A stretch of 62,000 nucleotides of DNA from Cristatella mucedo (lineage: Eukaryota > Bryozoa > Phylactolaemata > Cristatellidae), in assembly GCA_009760855.2 (NCBI GenBank), contig WPIO01000076.1, positions 1,705,501 through 1,767,500 on the forward strand, written 5' to 3'. Within the stretch, counting starts at the first letter, position 1; each line of letters begins with the position of its first letter. The translations under genes and the position numbers were made by a program. The notes beneath the pieces are model-generated. The model saw only the letters and a program-made list of their open reading frames with translations. It was not told the DNA's origin and ran no database searches. This document shows, piece by piece, positions 36,601-48,600 of the stretch.

Positions 36601-38040
36601 AACTATCAGTTTAATGATGGCCTAATCAAGAAGCCAAATTAAGGTAGCAGAAGTGGCTAAGCTACCAGCAGTTTTTTGGCTGTTGGCTAAGATGATCAGC
36701 TCCCACCCATAAGCAACAGCACCTTACCTACACTAAGCTAGCACCTCTAAGTGAGAGCCGGACGTGCCCATCTGAATCGCTTCCTAACCAGGCTTCTAGC
36801 TAGGATACATTTTATATAGGGATGTTTGAGGACATGAAAGATTAGCAGTATAATTTGAGCACGCGGTCCTAGGGATCTCTGACTGGCACGATTCACTTTT
36901 ATAACCCGATTGCTAAAACCGATGTTTTAGCTGCTCTTATTCCAAAAAGAGAATGTTTGAACTGTTTTTTTTTGGTCAGCATTGTGGCCAAGTTAACCAT
37001 TCATCGATAGTGCATTGAAGTGTAGTGCTTGTTGAAAGCATGTTGGATAGTGCCGCTGTGTACCAGGACTAGAATTACCAAAACTTTAAACGTTGAGTTG
37101 CAGGTACGATGATGATGATGATGATGGTGATGATGATCGATGATGATGAGGACGATGATGATCGAAAAAGACACGATCTCTTCTTCCACAAGTGCAGTGC
37201 TGATTCATGTTCAGCTGCCTGTAGACAATTGTGATAGTCCATCGCCTGAAATGACCTTCAAACTCGCTAACCTGGAGAATATAAACGACCTTGACTCTGG
37301 TTTTGCTGGATCATTAATAATGACCTTGCTCACTGCAGTTCAAGTCGGTTTCAGAAATGGAGGACTATAGTCGAGGCTTTGAAGCTTTTTCTATACATAT
37401 TTATGAATTTTAAGTTTTAAATATCGGCTCTTACATTTGCTGCTTTTATATGTCAAACTTGAAATAGCTGACTGTAAAACGAAAATGGCAGCGTCCAACC
37501 GTCTAATGTTTGTAATGGATGATGGTCAAAGTGTGGCTTCGCTTGAACCTTTGCAAAAAACTTTAGGGAAGTCAGTAGGCATGCGATGAAGCTTTGACTG
37601 ACAGGTAGACATTCAGTAACAGTCTTTCAACGAACGTTTAAGATGCGCAGCAGCAGGTTTCACCCCAACTTAACCATAAACACATGAAATTCACTAGTAT
37701 AGCATTTGTATAACTTGTTAGGCACAACTGACTGCATTTTACATGCGTCGGCTTTTATGCTGACTAGCCGTGTATCACCCAACCGGTTTTAAGCCGCTTA
37801 AATTCAGGAACTACGAAAAATAATTATCTCAGAAGTTGATTTCGGCTGATTGGGAACACCGCTGTTTCAATAGATCTAATACAAATTTATGGGCCCAGAT
37901 TTTTCCAGCAAGATTTCAGTTTTACAATTCAAAAGAATTTTCAACTGTATCTACCAACTGACGGAGCTTCAGCGACGTGCATAAGGGACTATTACATTGA
38001 CTGCAAAGTGTTGCTCGTAAAACGGGAGAAAAGGTAAGCC
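33601..38040. other. Long stretch without recognised genes
   Basis: Frames are short. The GC-richer patch 34780-35110 has frames of 60-94 codons on both strands that could hide an exon, but no splice-supported chain was found. An ATG-repeat is at 37105-37163. Confidence 0.45.
37105..37163. repeat. (GAT)n microsatellite
   Basis: About 18 GAT/ATG units with minor interruptions, including CGATGATGATGAGG. Confidence 0.9.
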
Positions 38041-38950
38041 TAAACGACCAAAGTCTTAATTTTGCGTACAGCGAGCGTAAAGTCAAACTCTCACGACAGC
38101 AGGAATGCCGTGAGAGTGCGTCACACCGTGAGAGCGGGAAGTCGCTCGCGGGTCCGCTCGAAGAGTCTGGTCGAGCCTGCCAAGTCGTCGTCGCTGCCAA
38201 GTAACTTCGCTAAGCGGACGCTGAGCGGCCAAAATGGGACCGTCGTCGGCTCGGTCGTTGTCTGCCACAAAATCTCATGAAATCTCATAACCTCTCTACA
38301 AAGGATGACCGCTCAGAACTTTCCTCGAGCGAGTAGTACGCTCTTCAAGCGGTCGGCTTCCCGGCGCTTGCTTTGTCTGTTGACGCCTGCGCCGGCCGCT
38401 CGCTGTCGCCGAGTCCGCCGCCGCCGCCGACGAGTCGCGCTCGCTCTCTGCCGGCGCTCTCTTCCGACGCAGCGCCGAATCGAAGCGTCCAACTCTGCTG
38501 CGGGCATCGGTGGCGCCCCGCGGCGTCGACGCCGCGGGGCGCGCGCGCGCCAGGCGGGCCATCGCCACACGAATATCGACGCAGTCGCGGCGGGCTGAGC
38601 GCGCGTCGTCGCTCGCCGCCATCGCCGGAAACTTGGGAGACGAGCGGCCGCAGCTGCGGCGAGAGGTGAGCGAACTCCCCGCGGCGGAAGCGAACGCGTG
38701 CGCAGATGAGCATTCGCTTCGGTTGTCGCACCGCTTTTTTTACGCAGGCTTCTCCGCCCGTCGGCCAGCCTATGCCCGCCGATGGCGAGCGACTTCGGGT
38801 TCCCCGTGACTTACACTCCGTGTGCAGGTTAGGAAGCGGCGCTGTCGCGAGAAACCTACCATTCCAGTTGGGTCTGCTTGTCTGTCGAAATATCGACTGG
38901 CTACCTTTCGTGAGAGCGCTTTGCCGACCTGTCGATCGTAGTAAGTGAGA
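38040..38950. promoter_or_regulatory. CpG-island-like block, possible promoter and first exon
   Basis: This is the most CpG-dense block in the window. Many frames are open on both strands because of base composition. A good donor (GCGAGAG-gtgagc) at 38665/38666 on the plus strand suggests a transcribed exon reading rightward. It could be a noncoding first exon of an unidentified gene; a link to SDE2 4 kb downstream is possible but unproven. Confidence 0.45.
38513..38542. repeat. Perfect 30-base GC palindrome
   Basis: The left half GCGCCCCGCGGCGTC is the exact reverse complement of the right half, with GTCGAC at the centre and no spacer. It lies inside the CpG-rich block. Confidence 0.95.
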
Positions 38951-38963
38951 GTGAGAGAAGGCA

Positions 38964-38965
<2 letters not shown>

Positions 38966-38999
<34 letters not shown>

Positions 39000-39035
39000 A
39001 AAGAAAAGTGAGAGAGAGGGAGAGTGAGAGAGAAA
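38966..39035. repeat. GA-rich microsatellite
   Basis: GTGTGTGTGT followed by (GA)n and imperfect GAGAGAGG units to about 39035. Confidence 0.85.
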
Positions 39036-39187
39036 TAGAAATGCAAGATAAATGGAACGTGTTGGGTTCATGTAATTATTATGTTAGATGTTATATCTGC
39101 TCTATCTTACTAACTTACCTTTATATAGCTCATCTGTGCTTGTCCGCAGATCGCACCTCTAGATTCGAAGATTACTCCGCCAGGCGT

Positions 39188-39308
39188 AATAATAAAAAAT
39201 AATAAAAATTCATTTGTATAGCTCCACGTGAGAACTTAATCTCTATTCAGGCACTTCATATATGCCTCGGGGGCGAGAACATTAACCGCTGGACTAAACC
39301 AGCTCGGC
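39188..39308 (-). mobile_element. tRNA-derived SINE, family 1
   Basis: The minus-strand head 'GCCGAGCTGGTTTAGTCCAG' is followed by 'CGGTTAATG' and the tail 'GAATAGAGATTAAGTTCTC', then AT-rich target sequence. The middle is shortened relative to 45451-45606. Confidence 0.8.
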
Positions 39309-39309
39309 A

Positions 39310-40540
39310 TAACAAGCATACGTTTGATTTTGCGCCCTCGAAGAACTCATTTGTGCAGAGCCCAGCCAGTGACGTAGGCGGCAGCTCATCTTGCCATCTT
39401 TGGAGTCCCATTTGCTTCGCTGAACCTTGAACTCCGTCGCCTTTCACCGTTAACTACACTGTAAATGAGACTACTAAGCAGCCAGCCTTTGGTTGACTTT
39501 GAATGAAAATTTTAGTGAAGCCATGCTCACCATAAGCGATCGAAAAGAAAAGGACTCGCTGGTTCACTCTTGCGGTAGTGCTTGTAAGACGCCGCCATAA
39601 TTGTAGCCCTCCTAAGCTGCAGTCGCCGCCTTGCCAACAAAGTGGCCAACCGGTAAACGCACGTGAAGCAACCTCACATATTGGCCCCCCCAGAGAAGGG
39701 TTGGCGTTTGGTGGGTAAGAGCATGCAGCTAGTTGAACACTGAACTCGGCCCTATGGTTGAAATTGAGATTGGGAAATAGTTTTGTAAAATTGGAAGGAT
39801 TTCAGTTCCCCGGGGAAAATTCAGCACCAAGTAGTATTACATCTTGCTAATAGTGACCGAATCAACGTGAAACTTGAGGTATACACTAGTTAGCGTGTTC
39901 GTAAAAGTTGCGTGGCAGTAAATCGAGTGATTCGGGTCTGTGTGTGAATCGCTTGCAAGCTTTAAATTATCACTTGTCGTCAACACAGTTTTCAAAGTTT
40001 TGTCTCTGGCACCTTGGAAATCCTACAGCTTGGCCAATTATGGCCAAATGAACTTTAAATTTGGAGTATGTTCTTCGGTCAACTTTTTTACAGGGATGTC
40101 TCTCATTTTTGTTGTATGTCAAGTAAGTATAGCGCCACTGTCTTTCAATATCACAATTATCGATTGTTGTTGATTGCTGTGATCTTGTATACGTCGAAAC
40201 AGTTTATTTATTATTTATTTATTTATTATTAATTTTTTTAAGGAACACATCGACGTAAACAATAGTGTCCATCTTTTGAGAGGTTGGTTATATTTTTACA
40301 ATGCATAGTGATTAATCTGTTGGGTTTCCATGATAGCAGTGTTTTGCTGGAAAACGTGACTTTTACATGTCAACGTAAGGTCAACGTTACAGTTACGGTA
40401 AATCAAAAGATGAATAATGTTGCCCTTTTTGTTTGTGTTAATTCGCATGTCAATTTTTCCATTAGCATTTGAGAAATATCAATAAATGTGCTATGAGGGA
40501 GATAACTCCTTTAGGGGTGTGGCAAAACTCCCATCCCTAT
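39310..40540. other. Unassigned intergenic stretch
   Basis: No gene recognised; an AT-rich TTATT run lies at 40205-40240. Confidence 0.45.
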
Positions 40541-40559
40541 AGGCGATTCACCGTTAAGC

Positions 40560-40645
40560 AGTTCATTTGTATGGTATGTCTTTGATTTTGAAGTGCCAGA
40601 AAGAGATTCAGTTCTATAAGATATATTTTTATTATTAATATTTGC
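40560..40645 (+). mobile_element. LINE/SINE tail remnant, forward
   Basis: GAAGTGCCAGAAAGAGATTC then AGTTCTATAAG and (ATT)-rich end follow the standard tail order. Confidence 0.55.
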
Positions 40646-40854
40646 CCCGCTTGGGCCTTGGGCCCTCGTTGCCTTGCTTCGATGCCGCCTCGCCGTAGCA
40701 TGCCTGCACCCATCCGGATGCATAAATGGGCGAGACCGAGAGCGTCTAACACCACGACTTAGTCGCCCAATGTCAGGTTCGCAAGAGCCTCGGTAACATG
40801 GCGTCATGGAATATCCGGTGACGCCAACAGGTCACGCCCTGGCCCAGGTGGTGT

Positions 40855-41085
40855 CCCTTAACGCCGTTCTAGCAAATCGAACTTTGCCAGGGTACACAGC
40901 GACTGCCCTACTCATTGGCTTCAAGCGTACCTCGCTGTTGGCTGCACTCATTCCTTTGGCTGGGCATATCACTAGCGTAGCCTAATGCGATGCCGCCAAA
41001 CCACTATCGTGTTCCGAGTATTCATGTATTAGGGTTTAAATCAAAATACATGTTTGGTGGTCTACTTGATGCATGACACTTTTAA
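40855..41085 (+). repeat. Diverged copy of sequence at 29990-30175
   Basis: The best-conserved core aligns 'TAGCGTAGCCTAATG' with 'TAGCGTAGCCTGATG', followed in both by 'AAACC.CTATCG.GTT' and later 'AAATACATGTTTG' / 'AAAATACATGTTTG'. It contains stops, so it is a pseudo-copy or a member of an unnamed repeat. Confidence 0.65.
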
Positions 41086-41235
41086 AAAATATTATTCATT
41101 TGGATAGCGATCTAAGAGAACTGAATTTCGAATCAGGTGCTTAACGCACGCCAACGCACTTGAGCCATGGAAATCAATCATTAAATATTCCCTTTTCTTT
41201 TGGTCTGAGCGAACCCCTTAACCACCGGGCCCAAC
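41086..41235 (-). mobile_element. tRNA-derived SINE, family 1, degenerate
   Basis: The tail 'gagaactgaatttcgaatcagg' (as GAGAACTGAATTTCG and AATCAGG) and head-side 'AACCCCTTAACCACCGGGCC' are recognisable in reverse; the middle is diverged. Confidence 0.6.
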
Positions 41236-42507
41236 GTGGGTGACACTCACTAACATAACGCACCGGCAACGCGTCATGCTCGCCGAGCCATTTCTTCCGA
41301 TGTCGACGAACGGGCGCCACGCGAATGGCTTCACTCTGAAAGCAAGACGATGGTGACAGGTGTTGTATTACAGTGGCTCCGGTAGCGGCAGTCCTAGTGG
41401 AGTCACACGGAGACAGCGCGGGCACGAGCGGTGAACGAGAGTCTATTGATTTCTCTCAGGGCATACATATAAGAGAGCTCGCTGAATCCCAGCAGATATC
41501 AAGGAATATAACATGCGTTAGTGGCCTTACGCTACGCTGAGTCAATGGCTATACTATTTGCCACAGGCGAAGAGTAGGCTGTGCTTTGTTAATGGCGTAA
41601 GCGTTGGCCGCAGGTTAGACAAACACTAGTGTCGCGTCGCTGCTCTAACTGCGACAGCAGACGCAGCAGGCGCACACCATACAGGCGGTGTCTGCATTTC
41701 TTTTCTCTTTAGTCACAGCGTTCGTGGAGTAGGCTTTAAATTTTACTTTTCATCACGGCAGGCCAATGTATCTAGATTCAGCGGACGCTTACCTTCCGTA
41801 GCAGATATGGGCTGTCGTGAAGAGATTTGAAGCAGCTACGTTAGTCTTCCCTGATGACCAGAGTTTCTCAGCAGCGCTAATAAATCGCCGTCTTGGTGCG
41901 GGGAGGAAAGGTAACGGGCTAATACATATGAGCGAGGCAAGCCACATCCGTAAAGGGAGGTACCTACAGTCGTCGAGTCGCACCAAGTACGTCAGACTCG
42001 CACATTCGCAAGAATCCACAATGCGCGTAGCATTGGTTACCATGTTTTACTCACGCTCTGTCATTTCTCACTCTCTACAAGCTGGCTCGATCGTCCGCTT
42101 CGGTGCGTCAGGCTTTAAGAGTATACAGGGATCGTGCCTAGCCAAACGTGTAATAGATGCTTTAGCATATTTTGCATTCTTCGGAGTTCTCTTTGTTGCC
42201 TTAAACCGAGCTTCAGCGGTATTCATCTTTAACTTATTATCATTAACTTATTGTTAGCGCATAAGTGCATATTTTTATGTAGTGCACCAATTTTTACAAA
42301 TTTTTACATTTTCAAATGGACTCTCTGGCAACTGACTTATAAAGTAAAACGGATAAGCGGCATTGATCCAACTTCTTTATGGCCGCAACAGGATGCGTTC
42401 TTCAGCTTGGGCGCTGCTGGTCGGCGATGTAGCGAAACCAATATTTCCTCTCGGCAGTTTGGCGTTGTCTGGCTGCCGCAGTCTCAGTCGGTGTACAACC
42501 CACGAGA

Positions 42508-42609
42508 ATGTTACGATTCTGCATTGTAGATACCGTGCATGGTACAGGACTGTGGGATATGGAAGCGAGCGTAGCATGGACGGTGAAAGATTTGCGGTCT
42601 TCTTTGGGC
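42508..42609 (+). CDS. SDE2: SDE2 exon 1 (start of ubiquitin-like domain)
   Basis: ATG at 42508, 34 codons, ending phase 0 at a gtgagt donor. [11 protein letters not shown] precedes exon 2 [12 protein letters not shown], mirroring the human order of TVRDFI then VPVENFFVKCNG. The 5.5 kb gap and weak similarity leave some doubt. Confidence 0.7.
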
Positions 42610-45600
42610 GTGAGTATGAGCTCGGTCCTACTAGTCTTCGTTAGAGCGTGTGGTTGGTTGGTGTTCATTGGAGGGGGGGGGGGCAATGTCGTCTTTACCC
42701 AGCTAGCCTGCAGTAGCAGTAGAAAGTAGCGCGCCAAAAACCGCGCGTCTAAAACGCAGCTGCTGTGCTTTGAAAGCGGGCTGTCGACGGTCGCTGCTGT
42801 CACGTTTAGTTGGCGATAGTCGATCGCGAAGCTGCCGCCTAAATTATGAGAGTGCTGTCGTCTGTGGTTCGGTTCCTGCCATAGTTATGTAAGCCACTGG
42901 GCGTGAGGCGACCTAGTGTGGCTGCTTAAATAAGAAGCGGGACGCTGGACTTTGCATCGTTTTCAACGCGGGGCTTCCAGTCGATTTCCTTGCCATCGGT
43001 TCAATCAGCTCGTAATAATAATGATAATAATAATAATGCACTTGATAGAGTGCCCTCGGAGAACTCAATCTCTTTCTAGGCGCTTTACATTTGCTGCAAA
43101 GGGAAATTCCTTTGCCGAACCACAATATGCATTATACTTTATATTATACTTTATGCAATATACTTTGGGTTTTTTGAGAAGCTCACCGTCGGATTAGTAC
43201 GTGGCTGCACGTAGCTATTCGGCATTTGCTCTAGCCTTGAAAAGCCACCACCTCTGCCTCCACTGCAAGCTGGCCTCCTTTCAGCTGAAGAACATTGCTA
43301 ATTAGGGCTTAAAGAATAATTTATGCTTAAAGAAGAAAGACCGGGACAGCCAAACTAGTTCAAGCCTTTGTGACATCTCGTCAAGATTACTGCAATTCCT
43401 TTTAGACACACTCCCGGCCTGTGATCGGTATGTTAATCGACTGCAACTGGAGTAAAACTCAGTAGCTTGTTCATCGACGGTGTAGCTTTCACTTCCGGTG
43501 TAGCTTCCAACGGTGAAGCTCAACCACTCGTGCGAGCTACCTGTCAAGCATTGAATCGGCTTCAAGATCTCTCAATTGGCCCTAGTGGCTACTCTCACTA
43601 GCCTACGTATACGACATCTTTGCGCATCACGTGTGCTCTCGAACCGACCCTTCCTCAGCACCTAGTCATCTCGAAGTCCCTGGCACAAAAATGAAATCTT
43701 CTTGTCTTGTCTTCAGTTCATGTGCACCGAAAATCGGGAACTTGCTACCGACGCATGCCGCCACCTGCAATGACGTAGCCTCTATACGTATGAACTCTAG
43801 GCTGCACCGGTTCTGCCCAGCTTTTCGTGTGCCCAGGTGTCTGTTGTCTATGTGTTGTCTATGTGTTGTCTATGTGCTTCAAGTGCTCGCCTGTGCCTCC
43901 TTCATGTGCATGCTACGAACCTAGGGTTCTTACTAACGAGTGATGCTGATTGTATTCTTGTGTGCTTGTCTAAGCATGATACTAGTTTGCTTTGGATGTT
44001 TGTGCATGATACCATGCTCTTGGTTATTAGCTAGGCAGCTGCCACTAAAGCTTTGCCGGCTCCCTGCGACCATTTTCTTCGGTCAAAATCCTGTATGTTT
44101 GACCTGCAGTAGGACCCTTTGCCTACTGCTGCCACTGCTGCTGCTACTCACCTCTTCTGATGTCGCCAATTCTCCTGCTGCTTCGGCTGCTGCCGCTGCC
44201 TCTGCTGCTGCCTCTACTGCGGCCGTTGTTTCTGCTGCTACCACTGCATCTGCTTCTCCTCGAAGCTCATCGTTCCGTTTGCTTCGTTGGCTCTGAAGCG
44301 GCCTTTCGTGCCTTGGACAGATTTAAAAATCTTATCGTCAGTACTCATATGTTGTGGTAAATGATTGACACGTGCATGCGTGCATTTATTGGTACGTGTG
44401 TTTTGTGAGCTCACGTTTATATGTGTGTGGGGAGGCGTTCATGCCTGTGTGCACGTGGAGCTCGATCCTAGTCGGTAGGAGGATCGAGGTAGGAGGATCG
44501 TGAGGACAGCAGCAGCAGCAGCCTCCTCTTCTTCTGCATCCAGTGCACTGAATGACAGGCCGCTCCGTCTGTCACAGGTTTACCTCTGCTTTGATCTCCC
44601 TCTTTCATTTGGTTCGTCTAACTCTCAACGCCCTTTAAGCATTTATGGCTGACTTTTGCACTTGAGTGGCTGCAAAATTTCTTAAATTAAGTTGCATTAA
44701 AACCAGCTTATTAGTTGTGGCAAACGTAGTGTTACTCAGAAATATCTAAGCCTATCTGTCAACAAGTAAGGTAAAGGTTAGCTGATTCTGCAGCCTCATT
44801 TATATTGCTGGCAAAAGATCTTGAACCCACGACCTCGGTTGGCAAGTGTGAGCACCTTACCCAAAACAGGCTTAGCCAACATATCGCTTGGAACACCTTC
44901 ATGTCGTTTGGGCTGTCTTATTCCAAAGTGACCTCTTAGTGGGTAACCAGTAGAAGGTCACTTTGGAATCTGCTCAACAGTCAGTCTGCCTACTTCCAGC
45001 TATGCACCATTGCTTCGATTCAGGCCTGCCTAGCCAGACAAGGATACCACAGCCATGCTTGTACATGCAGTCATGACATCCTGTCTAGACTTCTGTAACT
45101 CTCCTCTTGCACGTCTTACGTCCTGTACAATAGGATGCTTGCTGCTGCTGCAAACCTCTTCAGCTAGGCTTGACGGTCATGACCTGCTGCATTAGACCAC
45201 TTCTGTCAGACCTGCACTGGCTCCCATCCCATCAAGCAGCAGTTCGACTATAATGTTCTGTCATTCTCTTTTAGGTCCCTTCATTCTCTTACTACAGAAC
45301 AGCTATCCATACTCTTAATGAACCTATTTATCATACTACCAGTGCCTCTGAATCCAGTGGGTTCGCTGTGCCTCTAACCCACTTCGATTCCATGCACAGG
45401 GTCAGCACGCAAATGTAGTTTGTGGCAGCATGCACAGTGTCAGCACACATAAAAAAATTAAAAAAGGATAATTCATTTATAGAGCGCCCCAAGAGAACTT
45501 AATCTCTATTAAGGCGCTTCACATATGACTCGGGGCTCGAGCCCACGACCTCAGCCAGACCTCGGTCGGGGCGAGCACCTTAACCGCTAGACCAAACCAG

Positions 45601-48600
45601 CTCGGCGCATGAGGGACGAATCACAGGGACCCCCTAAAAGCTGTCCTAAATAGGTGTATCTTTAAGTTCTTTTTAAATGTGGTCAAGTCAGGGGATGTTC
45701 TGACGCAAGTCGGGAGGGAGTTCCAGACTTTGAGAGCATATGAACTAAATGCACGGTCTCCAAAGGATTTGAGGTTTGTACGAGGTATTGGTAAACTGTT
45801 GGATTTCGAGAGGCGGGTGGTACGATGCTTGGCCTGGTGGGAACACATAACTTATGAACCCTTTATCTACTCACCTCTCATGCTTAGCTGGTTTCATGCA
45901 CGAGACTCCTTATTCACAAATCCTGGCAGCAGCAGCTGCACACAGTAATTCATTTTAACGATCATATAGTGAGTGCTTGGTCTTCATGATCCTCAATTCC
46001 GTCCTACCATCCTCTCTGCTCCTCACCTGCAGCCCACACATCTCCTCTTCTTCATTATTCCGTTTTCTCTGTTTGTGCTCAACGAAAATAGTGCCCTCTG
46101 TCCTTCCTCACACCCCTTCTCTCGGTCCCTAAAGTTGTAAGACCTCACAAACAAGTTCAGTTAATCTAGCATCACTCTAGTGACATCTGCCCATATTCTG
46201 GGCTTGCTATTCCGTAATGATTGGTTATTGGATGAGCACGTTGCCTCGATTGTCAAGTCGGCCTACTTTCAGCTAAGGAAAGTAACCAAAATCAGAGCTT
46301 GCTTAGACAGCAGTACACCAGCCAAACTTGTTCATGCATTTTTATATCAAAATTACCAATTCCAAATACTGATTTCTAAATTACTGCAATTCCCTCCGTT
46401 CAGGTATCCCGCTCCTTAATCATTTGCAAGTGGTGTACAACTCGTTAGCTCATCTGGTCTGCCTTAGACAGCATTGCTGCCACATCGCACCATTTCTATA
46501 GAGCTTCACTGGCTTCCTGTCAAGCATCGAGTCGTCAGCACGGTCAGACAGGTTGCTGCACTTGCTTGCACCTGTCTGCATCATACCTCCTTGCTTCTCA
46601 ATTCATGTGCTCTCCTACCACCTACTCCTGGTCTTCTACGCGGCTCAACCGCACACAATTGAAGGCTTTTCGGCGATGGGGCCTTAAGTTTGCATTCATC
46701 GAAAGTCTGGAGCTCGTTTTCGGCTTCTGGCGCCATTTGCACTGTCTTTGTATTATTCAAGTCTAAGCTACAGGTGCATCTGTTCTGCTCAATTTGCCCT
46801 TCGCCCCAGTGAATTGGTCTTTTTTGTTCCTGCAGGCTTTGCATGCTCTCCTTGCGCATGATTCAGTGATTGCTACTTGTCAGAGGTCCTACAAACCGGT
46901 GGCCCTGGGTGTCTTCCTTTGTGCTCTAGCGTGCTGGCCCGAACATGAAATCGTGCATGCCATTCAACCTCGGTTACTGATTCTCTTGAAGTGACTTGTA
47001 AATTCCTTGGATAGAGCTTCGGTTCTTTGTCAATGTATGCAAACGATCTAGTATTATTAGTATATTGTCCTGTCAACTCAGAGGCTTCATCTGTCTTATC
47101 TCTCTCTCTTTCCCACCGTCACCATCCTCTCTAGTCTGCCACTGTTTCCATCCTCTTCTCTGGCACGTTTTCTTTTCAGTTTCGCTCCTTTTGTCCTCTC
47201 CTCTCTATCCCTCTTCTTTCTTTCCAGTAGCAGTCCTGTCGTCTCACTCACTTCCCTCTCTTTCCCTCACATGTCTTACCACTTGTTGCTGCCTCTCCTG
47301 TACTTCCGTGCTCTCTCCTCTCAATGTGCGTCAGTTTTACTGCCTCTTCCTCTGTTCTCTCTGTCTTGACTGTTTCTCTTTCTGTGTCTGACTCGGTGTC
47401 TATTTCTCCATCTTTCTCCCTGTTCGTGTATGTGTCTTTTTCTGTGTCTCAGTGGCCGAGTCTTTCCGTGTGTCCATCCTGAGAGAGCTCTCACTGGAGC
47501 TCTTATACAACCGATCGAGTTTGAGCCAGCATTTGAAATTGAGTTGAAAGTGTTGTCGAAGCACTGCTTTTGCACTCACTGATAAGCAGAGCCTTGTATA
47601 ACCAGGAGCAAAGGCCCCAGTGGGCCGAACCTGCTGATGATCTTTTATAAGTAGTGCTAGGCCCTGGCTCATAGTGATACCAGTGTGGGTGTCAATCGCA
47701 GTCCCGTGCTGCAAGTTCTCGTAAAACAGAAATCTGCTGTATTGAGGATATTCACTTTGCTCATACTGCTAAAGCATGTCCCCATTTTCTTATGGTCGTG
47801 CACGCATGCATGGGGAAAGCCAACGGGTTACCTGCCCCCTTCCTCGGTGGCCCACACCGAAGGTGGCTCGCCGAAGCTGTCACATGCCCTTTCGATCTCC
47901 CCACGATTTGCTGCCTCTTGCAAGGTCATTGTCATGCTCTCTCATCGCCTAACTACTGGCTGCATCTATTGTCATGCTTGCATATAATGCACATAGTTCT
48001 ATGCCACCGATAGGTTTTGCACATAAATGGTATTTTGCAGGTAATGCTTTATGCACAGTGCTTTACTCGATTTCGCTGAGCCTTGTTGTGTTTCTGCCGT
48101 TTACTACCGCCTAGTCTTTAGCTCGAGTGCCTGCACTTTTCTAGGTCCCTAAGGATGACATGTATTTTGTTTACAATGGCCTGCTAGCTCCAGATGAGCT
48201 ACCTCTGACTAATGGTGGAATATACCATGCTGTGCCACGGCTTGTCGGTGGCAAAGGAGGTACGTATATTTCTTTCTTTTTACTTTTTAGAGACTTTTGT
48301 GGTCCAGAATGCCTTGCTTCGTGTACTGTCAGTAGATCGAGATTGCCTTCGAAGTTTTTCTGTCGGGTGCTTCATGCTGCCTAGAACATGTTCAGCTCTT
48401 GGTAATTGTGCCTGTCGTCATACAATCGTTTGTCACCATGCCTTAGTTGTTTGTCGATGATGCCACATCGCTACGTCTTTGACTCTCATGTCTTGGCATC
48501 CGTTTTTGTCCTGCTGCATAATTGAAAGGGCTGATTCATGAAAGGTTTCATTGGCGACCACTAGTTTGCTTCAACGCGAGGTTTTCGACAGGTGCAGGTT

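Noticed and set aside
38345-39046. 233-codon minus frame in the CpG block
   Set aside because: Starts in the GA microsatellite, is Arg/Ser-rich in all frames, and has no conserved motif; base composition explains it.
41817-42257. 146-codon plus frame upstream of SDE2
   Set aside because: Begins at a non-ATG codon, with no recognisable pattern and no splice signals.
47065-47391. 108-codon Ser/Leu/Cys-rich frame
   Set aside because: A product of the pyrimidine-rich tract in SDE2 intron 1.
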